Below are positions 40,797-50,188 of a stretch of DNA of 64,000 nt, one piece after another (positions within the stretch are counted from its first letter, which is position 1; each line of letters opens with the position of its first letter). Both the position numbers and the translations under genes were made by a program. Below the pieces are notes generated by a model. It made no database searches. It saw nothing but the letters and a program-made list of their open reading frames with translations, and was not told the origin of the DNA. Source of the DNA: Phycicoccus sp. CSK15P-2 (GTDB lineage: Bacteria; Actinomycetota; Actinomycetes; Actinomycetales; Dermatophilaceae); NCBI RefSeq assembly GCF_016888005.1, contig NZ_JAFDVE010000008.1, positions 124,001 through 188,000 on the forward strand. Direction: 5' to 3'.

Positions 40797-42969
40797 CGGC
40801 CGCAAGCTCGACGTCGCCGAGCGGGAACAGGCGATCATCAAGTTTCTCCGGACAATTGACCCGGCTGTCGGGGCAACGATCGCGCAGGTCCACGAAAGGC
40901 TCACGGGGGAGGGCATCCCGCTCGTGGCGGACGGCGCTCCCATCAAGGACAGCGTGACGGTTCAGGCGTACCACAAGCTTGTTGCGCGCATGGTGCTCGA
41001 TCACCGGCTCGTCGAGGTCACCGGGCAGGAGGCCGGTCCGACCCGCTACACCCTTGCGCCGACCCTGCACGCCGACACGGCTGTCCGGCTGGACGACATC
41101 CGGGACGCACTGGCGGACATGACGCCCACCGAGGCACTGGCGGAGCTCACCTATGCCCGCGAGTCGGTTCGCGGGGAGAAGCGTAAGCGGCTGTTGCATC
41201 GCACCGCGCAGCAGCTGCAGAAGCTAGCGCCGCGGCCGTTTATCAAGGACCTCATCCTAGCCAAGGTCGCCACTTACAACGCGGACGTCGACATCTGGGA
41301 GGACCACGGCGACACCGATGACCGCCACCGCAGCCGGGTCAAGAACGCCCGGATGGAGCTCGAGAACCTCTGCTACCGGTGGTTGGGGCTCAGTCACGAG
41401 GCGGTCGACGTGCCACCGGCATCTTCAGTCGCCACCGGCTCATTCAGGACGATGCGCACCGGTATCAACGAGCAGCGCCTCGATGCTGAACTGACGAAGC
41501 GCGTGTACGGAGAGTCGTTCATCGAGTTCGTCCCGTTCGAGAACCCCTCGGCCCCGAAAGACTGGACCAATGTGGTCGTAGCCGGCAGCGACGGCTCGAC
41601 GTACTCCAGCGTCATGCAGATCGACACGGCCTCGAACTTCGTCGATGCCGGTGGCAGCGAGGTCGTGACGTTCAACAACTCGATCGTCTACCTGCACATG
41701 GAGGGCGCCAACCGGGAGCAGCATCCCACGCCGATGTACAGCGTCCCCATCACAAGGAGTGCGATCGACAGCCCGCACAACTCGGGCATGGTGATGGCGC
41801 CGTTCATGTTCCGAAACGCCGGGCTCTCAGACAGCGAGTACGAGCACATGGCCAAGTGCGCAACGGACGTCGTGCAGTGGCGTGCGGACGAGCGTGTCTT
41901 TCTCGGGTCGGCGCCGGCGCTGGGCGGCGATGGGCGGATGCTGCCGTCCCCGCGAGTGCACTTGCGAGATGGCACCGTGACGCTCCAGGAGCGCGAGCTC
42001 AACCACTACCAGCGAAACGACCCGTACGGCGACATGGTGCGTCAAGGCGTCCGCCTGTGCGAGAGCATCCTGCGGCACATCATGTCGAGCCGGCAGCCCC
42101 CGATCCTGGCTGGCGCCGTCAAGAGCAGCCAGCTCCGCCTGTTCGCGACGCTCATCAGCACCTTGATCGCCCAGGGCCACGCTGCGTCCGGTATCGAACC
42201 GATCGACCCGACATGGGACGCCTCGCGTGGTGCCATGCTGACCGACAACGAGATCGTCACGGCCGTGCTGAGCACGCTGGCTAACGAATCGTCGGATGGC
42301 TACTTCTGCACCTGTGTTGTCGTGCGCCCGTTTCACGCCACCACGGACCTGCACCGGCAGTACGAGTACGAGGTTACCGACTTCTGGACCGAGCGCATTC
42401 GGCAACGTCAAGAGGCACACCTGGCCGATCCGGATTCCGACACGTACTGGGTAACCGTCGACGCCATCGAGGATGACCCGTTCGTGAGGATGTGCGAGTA
42501 CGCCGACTACGCGCTCTTCTACGTCGGGCACACTGCGGGTGACCCGGCGCCGCTGGCGCCGCGCTACGAGTTCCTGGAGTCGATCCGTGACCGCCGTCCA
42601 GAGGAGGCGAGTGCCCGCGTTCGGCGCAATGTCGAGCTGATCGTGGCGTCGCTTCAGCACACCAAGTTCACGCCCGATCTGGACCATAACTTCCTCACAG
42701 GGAAGCGGCTCGTGAAGATCGTGCCGCGTGTCATCTACACGGCGCACGAGTACTGCAAGGCGCTCGGGCGTCGACTTGAATCGGAGCTCAAGTCGATGGT
42801 TGTCGCCCAGCTCGTCCGCGTAGGACGGGCTCGTCGGCCCGAAGACGTCACGGTCAAGACCTATCCGCTCGACAGCAAGTACTACCTGCAGAGGCAGCGG
42901 GAGACTGAAACAACACCGATCGAGGCGAGCGACGGCGAGGAGGGCTCCCCAGCGTCGGGTGACGACTGA
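40789..42969 (+). CDS. nurA: NurA-domain nuclease with N-terminal winged helix
   Basis: 726 residues from ATG 40789. Residues of about 1-95 form a winged-helix-like domain (EQAIIKFLRTIDPAVGATIAQVHERL, YHKLVARMVLDHRLVEV). A helical middle part follows. The NurA nuclease region carries VVVAGSDGSTYSS (about 264-276, the metal-binding Asp-Gly-Ser), PILAGAVKSSQLRLF and a C-terminal VIYTAHEYCKALGRRLE segment. NurA is a 5'-to-3' nuclease activated by HerA. At 726 residues it is much longer than archaeal NurA, and the added N-terminal DNA-binding unit is typical of bacterial defence versions. Confidence 0.82.
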   Translation: MSDGRKLDVAEREQAIIKFLRTIDPAVGATIAQVHERLTGEGIPLVADGAPIKDSVTVQAYHKLVARMVLDHRLVEVTGQEAGPTRYTLAPTLHADTAVRLDDIRDALADMTPTEALAELTYARESVRGEKRKRLLHRTAQQLQKLAPRPFIKDLILAKVATYNADVDIWEDHGDTDDRHRSRVKNARMELENLCYRWLGLSHEAVDVPPASSVATGSFRTMRTGINEQRLDAELTKRVYGESFIEFVPFENPSAPKDWTNVVVAGSDGSTYSSVMQIDTASNFVDAGGSEVVTFNNSIVYLHMEGANREQHPTPMYSVPITRSAIDSPHNSGMVMAPFMFRNAGLSDSEYEHMAKCATDVVQWRADERVFLGSAPALGGDGRMLPSPRVHLRDGTVTLQERELNHYQRNDPYGDMVRQGVRLCESILRHIMSSRQPPILAGAVKSSQLRLFATLISTLIAQGHAASGIEPIDPTWDASRGAMLTDNEIVTAVLSTLANESSDGYFCTCVVVRPFHATTDLHRQYEYEVTDFWTERIRQRQEAHLADPDSDTYWVTVDAIEDDPFVRMCEYADYALFYVGHTAGDPAPLAPRYEFLESIRDRRPEEASARVRRNVELIVASLQHTKFTPDLDHNFLTGKRLVKIVPRVIYTAHEYCKALGRRLESELKSMVVAQLVRVGRARRPEDVTVKTYPLDSKYYLQRQRETETTPIEASDGEEGSPASGDD

Positions 42970-43007
42970 GCGCCGAGTACCGGAATCCAGCTCAGCCCCT
43001 CCACCAA

Positions 43008-43526
43008 TCAGACCGCCGAGCTGACGCTCTCGAGTAGTGGCGACGCGGGGCTGTCGACGTAATCTTCTTCGACCATGTACAGGCCGGCCAGTCCCTCCCA
43101 ACCGGGGAACAGTCGCGTCAGCTCGGCTCGAACCGATTCAACCTAGGCGTCGTTGAGCCCGAGCAGTTCTCGCGCCAGGATTTTTCGGTTCCAGACGTCG
43201 AATCCAATCGCGGAGTGATCGCGCACAGCGTGGCTAGCGATGACTGCGGCGGTATAGGGTCCCACGCCCTTGATTGTCTGGAACTTCTCCATCAGCGACT
43301 CTTTGTCGGTGGTGTCGAGGGTGTCGGGGTCATGCTCGATGAAGAACTCTGCGAAGCGTCCGATGTACTTGGCGCGGTAGCCGAGTCGATCAACTTCGCG
43401 AAGCTGTTCCTCGGTGATCGACACGATGTCCTTCGGCGTGAAGAAGGCGCGCAGGCTGACACCGTCGAAGGACACGACGTGCCCATAGTGGTCGAGGAGG
43501 TTCCGGCTCCCTGGGGGTAAGGACCC
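43008..43526 (-). pseudogene. decayed HhH-GPD DNA glycosylase
   Basis: The open frame 43475-43143 (110 residues) has the hairpin and catalytic region of HhH-GPD glycosylases (IKGVGPYTAAVIASHAV, then IGFDVWNRKIL, with the GPD Asp). Coding-like sequence continues upstream of its GTG (GSRNLLDHYGHVV) until a stop at about 43527, with no start and no N-terminal domain. Downstream, the frame is interrupted by TAG (complement of 43143-43145). After it, in the same frame, comes LTRLFPGWEGLAGLYMVEED and further family-like tail to a TGA at 43008-43010. Thus both a 5' truncation and a nonsense codon are present. Base-excision repair function is probably lost. Confidence 0.7.
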
Positions 43527-43529
43527 TCA

Positions 43530-43544
43530 AGGTTGGAATAAGCG
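43530..43544 (-). repeat. right edge sequence of the island
   Basis: AGGTTGGAATAAGCG. AGGTTGGAATA is the exact reverse complement of TATTCCAACCT at 31741-31751; the next CGC also matches if one base is skipped. Confidence 0.35.
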
Positions 43545-43660
43545 CCGCATGGCGGTGGGGGGGGGGTGATCGAGGTTCCGGAGTGGGCGGGCCCAGGGTC
43601 GGTCCCCGACGGAGGTGGGAGCCGCCAGGCGCGGCCCGTGTCGTCTCCGAGGAAGGTGGC

Positions 43661-43688
43661 GATCGATGGGGAGTCCTCCCCATCGATC
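43661..43688. promoter_or_regulatory. 28-bp palindrome upstream of the surface-protein operon
   Basis: GATCGATGGGGAG (43661-43673) and CTCCCCATCGATC (43676-43688) are perfect 13-bp arms around TC. The palindrome lies 28 bp before the TACCAT -10 box, so it is a candidate operator or a terminator of upstream transcription. Confidence 0.55.
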
Positions 43689-43715
43689 CCGCTCCGATAA
43701 CGCCCGGGCCTCGCC

Positions 43716-43721
43716 TACCAT
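43716..43721 (+). promoter_or_regulatory. -10 box of the surface-protein/MoxR operon
   Basis: TACCAT lies 66 bp before the GTG at 43787; the -35 candidate TCCGAT (43693-43698, 17-bp spacer) is weak. Confidence 0.4.
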
Positions 43722-43786
43722 TGCCGCTGAGGGCGCGCAAGCTGGGGCCGCTCGCAGGGGCACCACCGGACGAGGAGCCAGTTGTC

Positions 43787-46700
43787 GTGAGCCGTGGAGC
43801 AGTCGCGCGCACCCGGGGTCGTGCCCGGCGCCGCACCGCGAGCCTGGTCACGGTCGTCCTCGTGGCCTCGGGGCTCGGGTACGCCGCGATGGCCAGCGAC
43901 GGCACGACGGTCCACGAGGCCGACCTCAACGACGCCGGCGTCTGGGTCAGCTCCGGCGTCCAGGCGAAGTTCGCCAAGGCCAACGTGCCGATCGGCCAGC
44001 TCGACACCGGCGTCGCCACGGACGTCCCGACGGGCAGCGGCCTCGATGTCCTCCAGGACGGCGCCGCGGTCCTCGGCCTCTCCACGGGCACCGGCGAGCT
44101 CTTCACCATCGACCCGCGGACGTCCACCGCCGGCGACGCCGTCTCCACGGTCGCCGCACCCAAGGCGCCCGAGGGCCGCTTCTCGCCCCGCCCCGCCGAC
44201 CTCCGCGGCGGCACCGTCGCGGTCCTCGATCCCTCGACCGGCAAGGTCTACGCCGACCGGGTCGACTCCCGGAGCCCCATCAGCAGCCTGCCGGGCATCG
44301 CGGTGGGTGCCGAGCCGGTCGCGACGATCGGCAAGGAGGGAGCGATCGCCGTCGGCGTCGACGGCACGATCCACGCCGTGTCCGGTGCGAACGGCAAGGT
44401 CGTCACCGTTCCGGTGGCGCCCCGCGGCTTCGGGACACCGACCGTGGTCGAGACCGCGCTGCGCGGGCAGAGTCCGGACATCACGGCGGTCGGTGCCCGC
44501 TGGGTCACGTACGACGCCGCCACCGACACGGTGTACACGGCGGAGACACCGGAGGGCCGGGACGCCCAGCTCACCCTGGCCGACGGCTCCCGGCTCGTGG
44601 CCCTGCAGCAGCCCGGCCCGGAGTCGGACTTCGTGGCCGTCCAGTCCGTCGACCGCGCGGCCCAGGTGGCGCTCGACGGCGGAGAGCCGACCGGTGGGGT
44701 GGTCGTCGGCGAGCTCGTCGACCGCGTGCCCGGCGCCACGACCGTCGCCCGGCCGGTCGTCCTCGACGGCTGCCTGCACGCCGCGTGGGCCGAGCGCTCG
44801 CGGGTCTTCTACGGCGCCAACTGCGGGCGGGTCGACGACGAGCCCACCGCGACGCTCCCCGCGGACGGCGAGCAGCCCACGAGGGACGGTGTGGCGTTCC
44901 GGGTCAACCGGGGCCTGGTCGTCCTCAACGACCTCGACAACGGCGGCGTCTGGGACCTCGACGACAAGCCGACCAAGATCGACAACTGGGACGCGCTGAC
45001 GCCGCCCACCCGCCGGGACGACAAGAACGACAAGAAGGACGAGAACCTCCTCGACGAGGCCGTCCTCCAGCAGCCGCCGAAGGCCGTCCCCGACAACACC
45101 ACGGTGCGTGCCGGCCTGACGAGCAAGCTGCACGTCCTGGACAACGACACCGACGTCGCGGGCTCGGTCCTGGCGATCGACCCCCGCGACCTCACCGAGC
45201 CGAGCCTGGACGGCGTGACGGCCACCGTCTCGGCCGACGGGCAGGCCGTCGACGTCTCGGTCCCGGACGGCTTCGAGAACCGCCAGTTCTCCCTCACGTA
45301 CAAGGTCAACAACGGCAAGGCGGTCTCCAAGGAGGCCGCGGAGGTCTCGGTGCGGATCGTGCCGGACACCGTGAACGGCCCGCCCGTGCTGCGCCCGGGT
45401 GCCGAGCTGACCACGGCGAAGTACCCGGTCATCGCCGGCCACCGGCTCTCCGTGCCGGTCCTCGCGGACTGGCGCGACCCCGAGAACGACATCCTCGCCG
45501 CGCGCGCCGACCGCGAGGGCAGCGTCGTCGACGGCGCGGGCCGGATCACCCTCACCGCCCCGACCAAGAAGGGCACCCAGCCCGTCGGCTACCTCGTGAG
45601 CGACGGCCGGGGTGGCGAGACCGACGGCACCGTGAGCGCCCAGGTCCTCGACACCTCGGGTGACACGAAGTTCGTCGCCCCCAAGACCCAGCCGGACGCC
45701 GTGCGCGGCGTCGTCGGCAAGCCGCTGCAGGTCGACCCGCTCGGGAACGACATCGCGGGCGCCGACCCGGGCGAGCCGGACGCCGTCCTCAAGCTGCGCT
45801 CCGAGGTGCGCCCCGTCGGCCCGCTCCAGGTCGACACGGACCTCGCCACCGGCACCGTCACGGTCACGGGCAGCGCAGCCGGCACCTATGAGCTCTCGTA
45901 CTCCGCCGTCACCGGCGCCGGCGCCGCGCCCGGGCGCATCCGCGTCGACCTCGTCGTCCCGCCGGAGGGTGCCCCGCCGGTCTCGGTGCCGGACACCGCG
46001 ACCCTCCACGACCAGGCCCCGGCGATGGTCGACGTCCTTGCCAACGACTACTCACCGCGGGGCGACGTGCTCGTCACGGCGTCGGTGTCGGCGTCCGGTG
46101 ACTCCTCGTGGCTCCAGCCGTCGATCTACCAGGGCCGGTGGGTCCGCCTCGAGGCGCTCGAGCCCGCTCCCACAGAGGCCGCCGGGCGCCGCGGGGTCGT
46201 CACGTACACCGTGAGCGACGGCACCCAGCGGGTGTCGGGGCAGGTGGCCGTGCTCCAGCAGGGGGCCATCGAGGACACCCTCCCGATCGTCCAGGACGAC
46301 AAGGCCACGGTGCGTGAGGGCGACACCGTGACCATCCCGGTCCTCGACAACGACACGATGGCCGACGGCATCCCGCTGCGCCTCGACCCGAGCAGCGTCA
46401 AGGTCGTGAGCAAGGGCGACGGACCGCGCGCCTTCGCCAGCGGGAACGTCATCCGGTACGTCCCCGAGGCCACCGGGCTCACCGCGTCGAGGTTCGTCAC
46501 CCTCGAGTACGCCGCGTACGCCGAGGGCAACAAGGAGCGGGCCCAGTCCGCCCGGGTCCGGGTCGAGGTCACCCCGCTGCCGAACCAGCAGCGGGTCAAC
46601 CAGGCGCCGGTCGCCCGCAGCTTCTCGGCCACGGTCACGGCCGGCGACCCGCTGACCATGACGATCCCGACCTTCGGCGTCGACGCCGACGGCGACTCGG

Positions 46701-49700
46701 TCACCGTCACCGGTGTCGTCGGCGACGAGGGTGGCCCGGTCGACCTCACCTTCGGCCGCGTCGTCGGCATCGGCCCGACGACCATCAAGTACGAGGCCTA
46801 CCCTCTCGCGGCCGGCACCGAGGTCATCACCTACGAGGTGCAGGACCGCTTCGGCGCGACGAGCCGGGCCTTCGTGCGGGTCGGCGTCGTCCAGCCGGGA
46901 GACCCGCAGCCGCCGGTCGCCGTCCCGGACGAGGTCTTCGCCGCGCCGGGCAAGACCGTCACCGTCAAGCCACTCGTCAACGACCTCATCGCCCGTGGCG
47001 ACGTCGTCGAGGTCGAGACCGAGACCCTCAACGACGACGCGACGATGAAGCAGTGGCGGGTCGACGAGGACCACACGGTGACCACGAAGGTCCCCGACGA
47101 CACGACCGCGCTGCACCAGATGGTCTACGGCATCAGCGACGGCCTCTTCGACCCGTCCCGCGCGAGCATCCTCGTGCGGCCGGTGCCGGGGTACGAGAAC
47201 CCGCCCGTGGCCAACGACGACGTCGCGGCACCTAAGCCCGGGGAGTCCTCGACCCTCGTCGACGTCCTCGCCAACGACACCGACGTCGACTCCGACCCCG
47301 CCACGCTCGAGGTCGTCGACGTCCTCTCCGCGGACGCGGCGATCGACCCGTCCGGCAAGGTCCGCGTCCAGGTGCTCGACCACGCCTACTCCGTCCCGTA
47401 CGTCATCCAGGACGAGGACGGCCTGCAGGCGATGGCCCTCGTCCACGTCCCGACCGGCGCGAACGGCCAGCCGTTCGTCGTCGCGGGGACGCTCGTCGAG
47501 ATGGACCCGGACTCCTCGAAGACCGTGCCGCTCGCCGACCACGTCAAGTCCCCGCGGGACCGCGTCGTCTCGGTGACGACCGCCGACACGCTGTCGGCGT
47601 CGCCGGCCGAGAACCTCGAGGTCTCGCTCACCGACAACCGCACGCTCCAGCTCACGTCGAGCAACGGCTACGTCGGCCCGGCCGCGGTCATGCTCGAGGT
47701 CACCGACCAGACCGAGGTCGACCAGGCCGACTACGGGACGGCGTACGTCTCGATCCCCGTGCAGATCGGTCCGAAGGTCCCGCTCATGCGCTGTCCCGAC
47801 GGCGCCGTCACGGTCAACGCCGGCGGTCTCGAGCGGTTCGTCGACATCCCGACGTTCTGCCACGCCTGGCTGCCGGTCGGGATGACGCTCGACGACGTCG
47901 AGTTCAGGACCTCCTGGGCGACCGAGGCGGACGCCGAGATGCGCGTCGACGGTCCGGGCAACCGGCGGATCACGCTGCGCGCGGACTCCGGCGCGAAGAC
48001 CTCGCAGGGTGCGCTCGAGGTCACCTCCGCGGGTCTCGACCAGCCCTCGACGATCAACGTGCAGGTGGTGGGACGGCCCGCGGACGGTGCGCAGGACGCC
48101 GGCCGGGAGGACGACGACCCCCTGCCCCCGGCCCGGGTCCGGCCGATCAGCGTCACCGGGCTCGAGGAGGGCCAGTCCCGCACGGTCGACGTCCGGCCCT
48201 ACCTCGACTCGCCCCTGCCGGAGCCGCGGTGCTCGGTCACCCAGGCGGTCGTGTCGTCCGGCTCCGGCCTCACCGCGCGGGCGAGCGGCTGCGAGGTGAC
48301 CCTCCAGGTCGGCGCCGCGCCGTCCCTCGAGGCGTCCGTGGACATCCAGGTCGTCGACGGCCCGGACCGCGAGGCCTCCCCCGGCCGGATCTCGGTGACG
48401 ATGCTCGGCAAGCCCTCGGTGCCGCGCCAGGTCGGCGCGGTCGCCGACCGGGACGCCGGCGGCCAGGCGCGGGTGTCCTGGCTGCCGCCGGAGTACGACG
48501 GCGGCTCGGTCGTCACGAGGTACGTCGTCCGGTGGACCGGCGGCTCCACCGGCAGCACCGAGTGCTCGGCGTCCCCGTGCACCGTCACCGGGCTGACGAA
48601 CGGCGAGGACTACCGCTTCACCGTCGCCGCCGTGAACGGCGTGGGCGAGGGCGAGCAGTCCGCGCCCACCCCGCCGGTGCGGCCGGACCGCCTGCCCGAG
48701 CAGGTCACCGGCGTCCGGATGGTCTCCCGCGGCGACGGCAGGCTGGTGATCGCGTGGAACGAGCCCGTCAACGAGGGCAGCGCCATCCGCAAGTACGTCG
48801 TGCGGCTCATCTCCTCGGGTGGCAAGACCAAGACCCAGGACGTCCCTGCCCCCACGCTCCGGACGACCGTCGGCGGTCTGGACAACATGGAGGAGCAGTC
48901 CGTCCAGGTGCAGGCCTGGAACGAGCTCGGCGCCGGTCCGTTCGGCCCGGAGGTGACGATGCAGTCGGCCGGCACCCCGCCGGCGCTGCCGAAGCCGGAC
49001 ATCGCGGCGAGCGGCCCCGGCCCGGCCCAGGACTCGGCGACACTGACGATCTCGTGGAAGCAGGGCAGCCCGAACGGCCCGCCGACGACGCGGTACAGCC
49101 TCTACCAGCGGGTCGGCGGCGGCGCCTGGGCGAAGGTCAAGGACACCGCCCCGGATGTCCGCTCGGCCAAGGTCGTCATCCCCTACGACGGGCGGACGTA
49201 CGAGTACACCGCCACGCTGACCAACGGCGCCGGCATCGAGGGCCCGAAGAGCAACTCGACGTCCTTCACCTCCAACGGCATCCCCTCGAACCCGACCGTC
49301 AAGACGACCACTCCGGGCAGCGACCGGAAGATCGAGGTCACCGTCGGCGTCGGCCAGCCACGCGCCGGCTCGTTCGACTCCATCCGCTGGAGCAGCAGCG
49401 ACGGCCGCAACGGCAGCGTCTCGTGCGGGTGTGCCGCGGGCTCGCAGAAGGTCTTCACGATCGGCAACTACGACACGAGCCCCACGAAGAACTACACGGT
49501 CACCGTCTGGACCGTGAACTCCGGCGGCAACGAGAGCAACCGTGCCCAGGACGGCGCGACCCCCTACGGCAACACCATCACACCCTCCGGTCTCAAGGGC
49601 TCACGCAACGGCGACCAGGTGACCTGGACGTGGAACCTGCCGACGAACGGCCGCAAGATCGACCAGGTGCAGCTCCAGGGCGCGGTCGACGGGACCTTCG

Positions 49701-50152
49701 GGGGCAACAAGACCCAGGAGTCGATCAACCGGGGTCCGGGTACGTACCGGCTGCGGGTCCGTTCCCAGTCCGCTGCCGGCTGGTCGGACTGGACGGCCTA
49801 CGAGTCGGTCACCGTGCCGAACCCGCCGCCCCCGGACCCCCAGGTCTACAACGTCCGCAAGTCCGGCCAGCGCTACGTCGACCCGAACGGCCAGGGGTCC
49901 TGCAGCCGCAGTCCGGGGTGCCCCGAGGTGCTGTTCGACATCCGCGACTTCCCGCCCAACTCGACCTGGAACGTGCGCTGCCGCAGCGACAACGCCGGTG
50001 GCTTCGTGTCCAGCTCCCAGCTCCGGGTCGGAGGCGGCGGCAACGGCTACTCGTGGGGCGGGCGGTGCCTCTTCGGCAACAACGTCGGCCGGGTGTACAT
50101 CGACCTGTTCAACGGCTCCGGGACCCACACCGGCAGCGTCTTCTGGTCCTAG
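43787..50152 (+). CDS. giant surface protein: propeller, Ig/cadherin-like repeats and FN3 domains
   Basis: 2121 residues from GTG 43787, with GAGGAG at 43772-43777. A basic cytoplasmic start and one transmembrane segment (about 19-35, ASLVTVVLVASGLGYAAMA) anchor it. A propeller-like region follows to about residue 400. Then come repeated Ig/cadherin-type modules marked by VLDNDTDVAGS (about 450), VDPLGNDIAG, VDVLANDYSP, VLDNDTMADG, VKPLVNDLIA and VDVLANDTDVDSD (about 1158). FN3 domains begin near residue 1545 (VPRQVGAVADRD, PEQVTGVRMVSRG). A Cys-containing end domain follows. Proteins like this head MoxR-DUF58-TgpA operons in actinobacteria. It is probably cell-wall-spanning and tied to envelope assembly; the ligand is unknown. 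Confidence 0.85.
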   Translation: MSRGAVARTRGRARRRTASLVTVVLVASGLGYAAMASDGTTVHEADLNDAGVWVSSGVQAKFAKANVPIGQLDTGVATDVPTGSGLDVLQDGAAVLGLSTGTGELFTIDPRTSTAGDAVSTVAAPKAPEGRFSPRPADLRGGTVAVLDPSTGKVYADRVDSRSPISSLPGIAVGAEPVATIGKEGAIAVGVDGTIHAVSGANGKVVTVPVAPRGFGTPTVVETALRGQSPDITAVGARWVTYDAATDTVYTAETPEGRDAQLTLADGSRLVALQQPGPESDFVAVQSVDRAAQVALDGGEPTGGVVVGELVDRVPGATTVARPVVLDGCLHAAWAERSRVFYGANCGRVDDEPTATLPADGEQPTRDGVAFRVNRGLVVLNDLDNGGVWDLDDKPTKIDNWDALTPPTRRDDKNDKKDENLLDEAVLQQPPKAVPDNTTVRAGLTSKLHVLDNDTDVAGSVLAIDPRDLTEPSLDGVTATVSADGQAVDVSVPDGFENRQFSLTYKVNNGKAVSKEAAEVSVRIVPDTVNGPPVLRPGAELTTAKYPVIAGHRLSVPVLADWRDPENDILAARADREGSVVDGAGRITLTAPTKKGTQPVGYLVSDGRGGETDGTVSAQVLDTSGDTKFVAPKTQPDAVRGVVGKPLQVDPLGNDIAGADPGEPDAVLKLRSEVRPVGPLQVDTDLATGTVTVTGSAAGTYELSYSAVTGAGAAPGRIRVDLVVPPEGAPPVSVPDTATLHDQAPAMVDVLANDYSPRGDVLVTASVSASGDSSWLQPSIYQGRWVRLEALEPAPTEAAGRRGVVTYTVSDGTQRVSGQVAVLQQGAIEDTLPIVQDDKATVREGDTVTIPVLDNDTMADGIPLRLDPSSVKVVSKGDGPRAFASGNVIRYVPEATGLTASRFVTLEYAAYAEGNKERAQSARVRVEVTPLPNQQRVNQAPVARSFSATVTAGDPLTMTIPTFGVDADGDSVTVTGVVGDEGGPVDLTFGRVVGIGPTTIKYEAYPLAAGTEVITYEVQDRFGATSRAFVRVGVVQPGDPQPPVAVPDEVFAAPGKTVTVKPLVNDLIARGDVVEVETETLNDDATMKQWRVDEDHTVTTKVPDDTTALHQMVYGISDGLFDPSRASILVRPVPGYENPPVANDDVAAPKPGESSTLVDVLANDTDVDSDPATLEVVDVLSADAAIDPSGKVRVQVLDHAYSVPYVIQDEDGLQAMALVHVPTGANGQPFVVAGTLVEMDPDSSKTVPLADHVKSPRDRVVSVTTADTLSASPAENLEVSLTDNRTLQLTSSNGYVGPAAVMLEVTDQTEVDQADYGTAYVSIPVQIGPKVPLMRCPDGAVTVNAGGLERFVDIPTFCHAWLPVGMTLDDVEFRTSWATEADAEMRVDGPGNRRITLRADSGAKTSQGALEVTSAGLDQPSTINVQVVGRPADGAQDAGREDDDPLPPARVRPISVTGLEEGQSRTVDVRPYLDSPLPEPRCSVTQAVVSSGSGLTARASGCEVTLQVGAAPSLEASVDIQVVDGPDREASPGRISVTMLGKPSVPRQVGAVADRDAGGQARVSWLPPEYDGGSVVTRYVVRWTGGSTGSTECSASPCTVTGLTNGEDYRFTVAAVNGVGEGEQSAPTPPVRPDRLPEQVTGVRMVSRGDGRLVIAWNEPVNEGSAIRKYVVRLISSGGKTKTQDVPAPTLRTTVGGLDNMEEQSVQVQAWNELGAGPFGPEVTMQSAGTPPALPKPDIAASGPGPAQDSATLTISWKQGSPNGPPTTRYSLYQRVGGGAWAKVKDTAPDVRSAKVVIPYDGRTYEYTATLTNGAGIEGPKSNSTSFTSNGIPSNPTVKTTTPGSDRKIEVTVGVGQPRAGSFDSIRWSSSDGRNGSVSCGCAAGSQKVFTIGNYDTSPTKNYTVTVWTVNSGGNESNRAQDGATPYGNTITPSGLKGSRNGDQVTWTWNLPTNGRKIDQVQLQGAVDGTFGGNKTQESINRGPGTYRLRVRSQSAAGWSDWTAYESVTVPNPPPPDPQVYNVRKSGQRYVDPNGQGSCSRSPGCPEVLFDIRDFPPNSTWNVRCRSDNAGGFVSSSQLRVGGGGNGYSWGGRCLFGNNVGRVYIDLFNGSGTHTGSVFWS

Positions 50153-50188
50153 CGGACCGCATCCGTGCATGAGAGGAACTCACCGCCC

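Noticed and set aside
43715-46009. 764-codon minus-strand frame
   Set aside because: It is antisense to the giant surface protein and Arg/Asp-rich without any family motif.
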